NCBI GenBank assembly: GCA_947579665.1
Contig: OX388349.1
Location: forward strand, 88,384,197 to 88,448,196
Direction of reading: 5' to 3'
From: Sympetrum striolatum
Taxonomy: Eukaryota > Arthropoda > Insecta > Odonata > Libellulidae
DNA: 64,000 bases
In this document: piece by piece, positions 58,885 to 64,000 of the stretch
How positions within the stretch are numbered: position 1 is the first letter of the stretch
Layout of the letters: every line of letters starts with the position of its first letter
Program-made: the position numbers and the translations under genes
Notes under the pieces: model-generated
What the model saw: the letters and a program-made list of their open reading frames with translations, nothing else
Database searches by the model: none
What the model was told of the DNA's origin: nothing

Positions 58885-60615
58885 TTCAATATTTTTCCTT
58901 AATATTCCTAATTTTATCAATATTTGACCGAAAAAAGCAAGAAAAACGAATAATTTTAGCGAAATATCAATTTTTATCCTCTTTTTTTCCCTTAATTTTC
59001 CTTATTTTATCGAGATTTGACCGAAAAAGCCAAGAAAAACGAATAATTTTAGCGAAATTTCAATTTTTTTCCTTAATATTCCTAATTTTATCAATATTTG
59101 ACCGAAAAAAGCAAGAAAAACGAATAATTTTAGCGAAATATCAATTTTTATCCTCTTTTTTCCCTTAATTTTCCTTATTTTATCGAGATTTGACCGAAAA
59201 AAGCAAGAAAAGCGAATAATTTTAGCGAAATTTCAATTTTTTTCCTCTTTTTTTCCCTTAATTTTCCTTATTTTATCGAGATTTGACCGGAAAAAGCAAG
59301 AAAAACGAATAATTTTAGCGAAATTTCAATTTTTTTCCTCTTTTTTTCCCTTAATTTTCCATATTTTATCGAGATTTGACCGAAAAAAGCAAGAAAAACG
59401 AATAATTTTATCGAAATTTCAATTTCATTCCTCTTTTTTTCCCTTAATTTTCCTTATTTTATCGAGATTTGACCGAAAAAAGCAAGAAAAACGAATAATG
59501 TTAGCAAAATTTCAATTTTTTTCCTCTTTTTTTCCCTTAATTTTCCTTATTTTATCGAGATTTGACCGAAAAAAGCAAGAAAAACGAATAATTTTACCGA
59601 AATATCAATTTTTATCCTCTTTTTTCCCTTAATTTTCCTTAATTTATCGAGATTTGACCGAAAAAAGCAAGAAAAACGAATAATTTTAGCGAAATATCAA
59701 TTTTTATCCTCTTTTTTCACTTAATTTTCCTTATTTTATCGAGATTTGACCGAAAAAAGCAAGAAAAACGAATAATTTTAACAAAATTTCAATTTTTTTC
59801 CACTTTTTTTCCTATAATTTTCCTTAATTTATCGAGATTTGACCGTAAAAAGCAAGAAAAACGAATAATTTTAGCGAAATATCAATTTTTATCCTCTTTT
59901 TTCCCTTAATTTTCCTTATTTTATCGAGATTTGACTGAAAATAGCAAGAAAAACGAAAAATTTTAGCGAAATTTCAATTTTTTTCCTCTTTTTTTCCCTT
60001 AATTTTCCTTATTTTATCGAGATTTGACCGAAAAAAGCAAGAAAAACGAATAATTTTAGCGAAATTTCAATTTTTTTCCTCTTTTTTTCCCTTAATTTTC
60101 CTTAATTTATCGAGATTTGACCGTAAAAAGCAAGAAAAACGAATAATTTTAGCGAAATATCAATCTTTATCCTCTTTTTTCCCTTAATTTTGCTTATTTT
60201 ATCGAGATTTGACCGAAAAAAGCAAGAAAAACGAATAATTTTAGCGAAATTTAAATTTTTTTTCTCTTTTTTTCCCTTAATTTTCCTTATTTTATCGAGA
60301 TTTGACCGAAAAAAGGAAGAAAAACGAATAATTTTAGCGAAATTTCAATTTTTTTCCTCTTTTTTTCCCTTAATTTTCCTTAATTTATCGAGATTTGACC
60401 GCAAAAAGCAAGAAAACGAATAATTTTAGCGAAATTTCAATTGTTTTTTTCTTTTTTTCCCTTAATTTTCCTTATTTTATCGAGATTTGACCGAAAAAAG
60501 CAAGAAAAACGAATAATTATAGATAATATAATAAATTTCAATTTTTTTCTTCTTTTTTTCCCTTAATTTTCCTTATTTTATCGAGATTTGACCGAAAAAG
60601 CAAGAAAAACGAATA
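58885..60615 (+). repeat. 1744-bp tandem unit, copy 2
   Basis: Second copy of 57141-58884 with TTAATATTCC at about 58892 and 59072, TTTCATTCC at 59425, AATAATGTTAGC near 59496 and AGATAATATAATAAATTTC at 60521. Differences noticed are ACAAATAATTTT versus ACGAATAATTTT (57932 versus 59676) and TTTTTCCCATAATT versus TTTTTCCTATAATT (near 58067 versus 59811). Copy 2 ends by joining the TTTAAGCGATATTTC series of the next block. Confidence 0.87.
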
Positions 60616-62037
60616 ATTTAAGCGATATTTCAATTTTTTTCTTCTTTTTTTCCCTTAATTTTCCTTATTTTATCGAGATTTGACCGAAAAAAGCAAGAAA
60701 AACGAATAATTTTAGCAAAATATCAATTTTTATCCTCTTTTTTCCCTTAATTTTGCTTATTTTATCGACATTTGACCGAAAAAGCAAGAAAAACGAATAA
60801 TTTAAGCGATATTTCAATTTTTTTCTTCTTTTTTTCCCTTAATTTTCCTTATTTTATCGAGATTTGACCGAAAAAAGCAAGAAAAACGAATAATTTTAGC
60901 AAAATATCAATTTTTATCCTCATTTTTCCCTTAATTTTGCTTATTTTATCGAGATTTGACCGAAAAAAGCAAGAAAAACGAATAATTTTAGCGAAATATC
61001 AATTTTTATCCCCTATTTTTCCCTTAATTTTCCTTATTTTATCGAGATTTGACCGAAAAAAGCAAGAAAAACGAATAACTTTAGCGAAATTTCAATTTTT
61101 TTCATCTTTTTTTCCCTTAATTTTCCTTATTTTATCGAGATTTGACCGAAAAAAGCAAGAAAAACGAATAATTTTATCGAAATTTCAATTTTTATCCTCT
61201 TTTTTTCCCTTAATTTTCCTTATTTTATCGAGATTTGACCGAAAAAAGCAAGAAAAACGAATAATTTTAGCGAAATATAATTTTTTTTCCACTTTTTTTC
61301 CCTTAATTTTCCTTATATTATCGAGATTAGACCGAAAATAGCAAGAAAAACGAAAAATTTTAGCGAAATATCAATTTTTATCCTCTTTTTTCCCTTAATT
61401 TTCCTTATTTTATCGAGATTTGACCGAAAAAAGCAAGAAAAACGAATAATTTTAGCGAAATTTAAATTTTTTTTCTCTTTTTTTCCCTTAATTTTCCTTA
61501 TTTTATCGAGATTCGACCGAAAAAAGCAAGAAAAACGAATAATTTTAGCGAAATTTCAATTTTTTTCCTCTTTTTTTTCATTCATTCTCCTCATTTAACG
61601 AGATTTGACCGAAAAAAGCAAGAAGAACGAATAATTTTATCGAAGTAACAATTTTTATCCTCTTTTTTCCATTAATTTTCCTTATTTTATCGAGATTTGA
61701 CCGAAAAAAGGAAGAAAAACTAATAATTTTAGCGAAATTTCAATTTTTTTCCTCTTTTTTACCGTTAATTTTCCTTAATTTATCGAGATTTGACCGCAAA
61801 AAGCAAGAAAAACGAATAATTTTAGCGAAATTTCAATTGTTTTCCTCTTTTTTTCCCTTAATTTTCCTTATTTTATCGAGATTTGACCGAAAAAAGCAAG
61901 AAAAACGAATAATTATAGATAATATAATAAATTTCAATTATTTTCTTCTTTTTTTCCCTTAATTTTCCTTATTTTATCGAGATTTGACCGAAAAAGCAAG
62001 AAAAACGAATAATTTAAACGATATTTCAATTTTTTTC
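60216..62037 (+). repeat. Copy 2 of the 54025-55775 block
   Basis: Matches 54025-55775 at a shift of 6169 bp: TTTAAGCGATATTTC near 60613 and 60800, ATATTATCGAGATTAGACC near 61316, TTCATTCATTCTCC near 61578 and TTTAAACGATATTTC near 62013. One extra monomer (TTTTATCGAAATTTCAATTTTTATCC type, about 61160-61250) is present here and absent from copy 1, so the shift becomes about 6262 bp. The first part overlaps the end of the 1744-bp tandem unit, because both families share the GACCGCAAAAAGC to AGATAATA series. Confidence 0.8.
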
Positions 62038-63032
62038 TTCTTTTTTTCCCCTTATTTTCCTTATTTTATCGAGATTTGACCGAAAAAAGCAAGAAAAACG
62101 AATAATTTTAGCAAAATATCAATTTTTATCCTCTTTTTTCCCTTTATTTTGCTTATTTTATCGAGATATGACCGAAAAAAGCAAGAAAAACGAATAATTT
62201 TAGCGAAATTTAAATTTTTTTCCTCTTTTTTTCCTTAATTTTCCTAATTTTATCGAGATTTGACCGAAAATAGCAAGAAAAACGAAAAATTTTAGCGAAA
62301 TTTCAATTTTTTTCCTCTTTTTTTCCCTTAATTTTCCTTATTTTATCGAGATTTGACCGAAAAAAGCAAGAAAAACGAATAATTTTAGCGAAATTTCAAT
62401 TTTTTCCTCTTTTTTTCCCTTAATTTTCCTTAATTTATCGAGATTTGACCGAAAAAAGCAAGAAAAACGAATAATTTTACCGAAATATCAATTTTTATCC
62501 TCTTTTTTCCCTTAATTTTCCTTATTTAATCGAGATTTGACCGAAAAAAGAAAGAAAAACGAATAATTTTAGCGAAATTTCAATTTTTTTTCTATTTTTT
62601 TCCCTTAATTTTCCTTATTTTATCGAGATTTGACCGAAAAAAGCAGGAAAAACGAATAATTTTAGCAAAATATCAATTTTTATCCTCTTTTTTCCCTTAA
62701 TTTTCCTTATTTTATCGAGATTTGACCGAAAAAAGCAAGAAAAACGAATAATTTTAGCGAAATTTCAATTATTTTCCTCTTTTTTTCCCTTAATTTTCCT
62801 TATTTTATCGAGATTTGACCGAAAAAAGCAAGAAAAAACAATTAATTTCAGCAAAATTTGAATTTTTTTCCTCTTTTTTTCCCTTAATTTTCCTTATTTT
62901 ATTGAGATTTGACCGAAAAAAGCAAGAAAAACGAATAATTTTATCGAAATTTCAATTTTTATCCTCTTTTTTTCCCCTAATTTTCCTTATTTTATCGAGA
63001 TTTGACCGAAAAAAGCAAGAAAAACGAATAAA
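62038..63032 (+). repeat. Last forward monomers before the inverted block
   Basis: About ten monomers with GAGATATGACCG (near 62161), GACCGAAAATAGC, GACCGAAAAAAGCAGG (near 62631), AAAAAACAATTAATTTCAGC (near 62832) and TTTTATTGAG (near 62899). The final monomer is cut within its purine half: after GCAAGAAAAACGAATAA (ending 63032) the sequence stops matching the forward consensus. No gene. Confidence 0.78.
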
Positions 63033-63445
63033 CGAAGAAAAAAGTTAAATTTCCCAAAATTTAACGTTTTCGTTGCTTATTTAGAACATTTCTCGATAAA
63101 ATGACGAAAAATAAAGACAAAATAGTAGAAAAAAGTAGAAATTTCGCTAAAATTATCCGTTTTCTTCCCTTTTTTGGAAAATATTCCGATAAAATGTCAA
63201 AAACATGGCGAAATAGAGGAAAAAAAGTCAAATTTCCTTTAAATTATCGTCACTTTTTTTATATTATCCTTCACAATGCCCAGAATAATGGTGAAATAAG
63301 CCAAAAAATTTTATTTTATTAATATTTCACTAAATTTATCCCATTTTGTCGCCTTCTTCGATATTATCTTGACAAATGACGAAAAATTTGCTGAACGAGA
63401 GCGAAAACATATCAAAATTTCGCTACAATAATCCCATTTTGTCGC
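63033..63445 (-). repeat. Inverted, strongly diverged block of ~4.4 satellite monomers
   Basis: Read on the minus strand this is the same satellite. The complement of the consensus GCGAAATTTC core appears as AAATTTC at 63047, 63139, 63230, 63322 (ATATTTC) and 63415, spacings of 92, 91, 92 and 93 bp. Each is followed by a degenerate complement of the AATTATTCGTTTTTCTTGC segment and then, in several copies, by CGATAAAAT (63094, 63187), the complement of ATTTTATCG. Two adjacent monomers share ATCCCATTTTGTCGC exactly (63338 and 63431), so the block has its own subfamily. Divergence from the forward array is far higher than among forward monomers. A stop-free frame at 63101-63322 is a by-product. 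The right junction, near 63445, goes straight into TATTTTATCGAG. Confidence 0.87.
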
Positions 63446-64000
63446 TATTTTATCGAGATTTGACCGAAAAAAGCAAGAAAAACGAATAATTTTAGCGAAA
63501 TTTAAATTTTTTTCTCTTTTTTTCCCTTAATTTTCCTTATTTTATCGAGATTCGACCGAAAAAAGCAAGAAAAACGAATAATTTTAGCGAAATTTCAATT
63601 TTTTTCCTCTTTTTTTTCATTTATTCTCCTCATTTAACGAGATTTGACCGAAAAAAGCAAGAAGAACGAATAATTTTATCGAAGTAACAATTTTTATCCT
63701 CTTTTTTCCATTAATTTTCCTTATTTTATCGAGATTTGACCGAAAAAAGGAAGAAAAACTAATAATTTTAGCGAAATTTCAATTTTTTTCCTCTTTTTTA
63801 CCGTTAATTTTCCTTAATTTATCGAGATTTGACCGCAAAAAGCAAGAAAAACGAATAATTTTAGCGAAATTTCAATTGTTTTCCTCTTTTTTTCCCTTAA
63901 TTTTCCTTATTTTATCGAGATTTGACCGAAAAAAGCAAGAAAAACGAATAATTATAGATAATATAATAAATTTCAATTATTTTCTTCTTTTTTTCCCTTA
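63446..64000 (+). repeat. Forward satellite resumes; copy of 61410-61961
   Basis: From TATTTTATCGAGATTTGACC the array is forward again and follows 61410-61961 at a shift of about 2039 bp. Shared variants are TTTAAATTTTTTTCTC, GATTCGACCG (63550), ATTCTCCTCATTTAACGAG (near 63631), GCAAGAAGAACG (near 63657), ATCGAAGTAACAA, AAAACTAATAATTT (near 63755), TTACCGTTAATT (near 63797) and AGATAATATAATAAATTTC (63956). The window ends inside the array. Confidence 0.87.

Larger units (their letters stand above)
29310..61345 (+). repeat. ATATTATCGAGATTAGACC monomer subfamily
   Basis: This variant changes TTATTTTATCGAG to TTATATTATCGAG, TTTGACC to TTAGACC, and the purine tract to GAAAATAGC, and its next segment reads GAAAAATTTT. 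It appears near 29322, 37168, 44030, 46538, 47655, 50706, 53938, 55057, 56994 and 61316 and is absent from the first 29 kb. Five linked substitutions shared by all copies make it a good marker of common descent among the blocks of the right half. Confidence 0.8.
1..63032 (+). repeat. 93-bp AT-rich tandem satellite array, main block
   Basis: Seen directly: the motif ATCGAGATTTGACCG recurs every 90-94 bases through the block, normally at 93 bp (for example 1776 to 1869 and 45613 to 45706). Every monomer has the same order: ATCGAGATTTGACCG, a purine tract (A6-GCAAG-A5-CG), AATAATTTTAGCGAAATTTCAA, and a pyrimidine tract (T7-CCTC-T7-CCC) leading to TTAATTTTCC. Orientation is uniform, with no inversion before 63033. 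Monomers differ by substitutions, homopolymer length changes and a few recurrent deletions that define subfamilies. About 680-700 copies fit in the block. No unique sequence interrupts it. Satellites of this kind typically occupy centromeric or other heterochromatic regions in eukaryotes; that location is inferred, not shown. Confidence 0.97.
16729..63975 (+). repeat. AGATAATATAATAAATTTC monomer subfamily
   Basis: In this variant TTTTAGCGAAATTTC is replaced by TATAGATAATATAATAAATTTC, losing the GCG. It is found at about 16729, 18842, 20785, 21247, 23191, 25214, 26323, 27877, 30932, 38782, 40919, 44350, 46859, 47976, 52503, 54352, 55655, 58778, 60521, 61918 and 63956. In most copies it follows a CAATTGTTTTCC monomer, so it travels as part of a linked series. 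A cousin, AGAAAATAGTATAAATTTC or AGAAAATATAATAAATTTC, occupies the equivalent role in 1-12 kb (for example near 158, 1624, 2934, 3946, 7807, 9274, 10580 and 12053). Confidence 0.85.

Noticed and set aside
63101..63322. 73-codon frame with non-satellite-like residues near the window end
   Set aside because: It lies entirely within the inverted, diverged satellite block and spans its 91-93 bp period. The different residues come from reading degenerate monomers on the opposite strand.
63033..63445. Transposon insertion in the array
   Set aside because: At first the block looked like unique inserted DNA. It has no terminal inverted repeats, no target-site duplication that I can see and no transposase, and its 91-93 bp period and cores match the reversed satellite.
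1..64000. CRISPR array
   Set aside because: The repeats are contiguous 93-bp units with no unique spacers, and no cas-like gene is present.
1..64000. Telomeric or subtelomeric repeat because of frequent CCCTTAA
   Set aside because: CCCTTAA occurs once per 93-bp monomer and is part of the pyrimidine tract. No short 5-8 bp telomere-like tandem run is seen.
1..64000. CENP-B box in the monomer
   Set aside because: I searched the consensus by eye for the TTCG-N4-A-N2-CGGG core on both strands and found no match. The monomer has no CGGG.
1..64000. Poly-T runs as transcription terminators and TTATTTTAT as TATA boxes
   Set aside because: They are present in every monomer as part of the satellite consensus, so they have no positional meaning without an adjacent gene.
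1..64000. Bacterial or organellar origin, e.g. AT-rich endosymbiont or mitochondrial control region
   Set aside because: No gene, tRNA or rRNA occurs in 64 kb. A gene-free homogeneous array of this size is not expected in compact bacterial or organellar genomes.

Overview
The whole window is one AT-rich tandem satellite DNA array. I find no protein-coding gene, rRNA, tRNA, mobile element or CRISPR array that I would defend. The basic monomer is 93 bp (clean example 45613-45705, about 26% G+C), and roughly 680-700 copies run head to tail on the + strand from base 1 to about 63032. They resume at about 63446 and continue past the window end. A long homogeneous satellite with nested higher-order repeats points to a eukaryotic chromosome, most likely centromeric, pericentromeric or another heterochromatic block. 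I cannot name the organism. The monomer keeps four CpGs in 93 bp, well above expectation for its composition, which hints at a lineage with little or no CpG methylation. That is inference, not identification.

Layout: (1) 1-12 kb holds a nested higher-order repeat. A unit of about 2775 bp occurs at 1 and 2776, and the combined 3.9-kb segment is duplicated almost exactly at 7650-11585. A monomer subfamily carrying ATGAAAAG in place of ATCGAGAT is confined to this zone and recurs every 648-659 bp. (2) 12-18.8 kb is a mosaic with partial copies of 4.6-5.6 kb and a short dimeric stretch of about 176 bp. (3) 18791-23600 is a tandem duplication with a 2405-bp period. (4) 23.6-28.1 kb is a mosaic. 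(5) 28.15-40.0 kb has a 4-kb block, a threefold tandem unit of about 1.75-1.84 kb, then a second copy of the 4-kb block. (6) 40.9-50.6 kb contains three related copies of a unit of about 2.5 kb with a 1117-bp tandem duplication inside. (7) 50.6-57.1 kb carries rearranged copies of the 28-31 kb material. (8) 57141-60615 is a 1744-bp tandem duplication, followed by a copy of 54.0-55.8 kb at 60.2-62.0 kb. (9) 63033-63445 is a different object: about 4.4 monomers in reverse orientation, strongly diverged from the rest but still on a 91-93 bp period. (10) 63446-64000 returns to forward satellite and repeats 61410-61961.

There is no gene network to describe. The many apparent open reading frames, up to 217 codons, arise because 93 bp is exactly 31 codons and the consensus happens to lack stops in one frame on each strand. 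The biology here is satellite evolution: unequal exchange, nested segmental duplication, single-monomer slippage and one inverted relic block. All comparisons were made by eye, so block edges are accurate to roughly a monomer unless an exact motif position is given.
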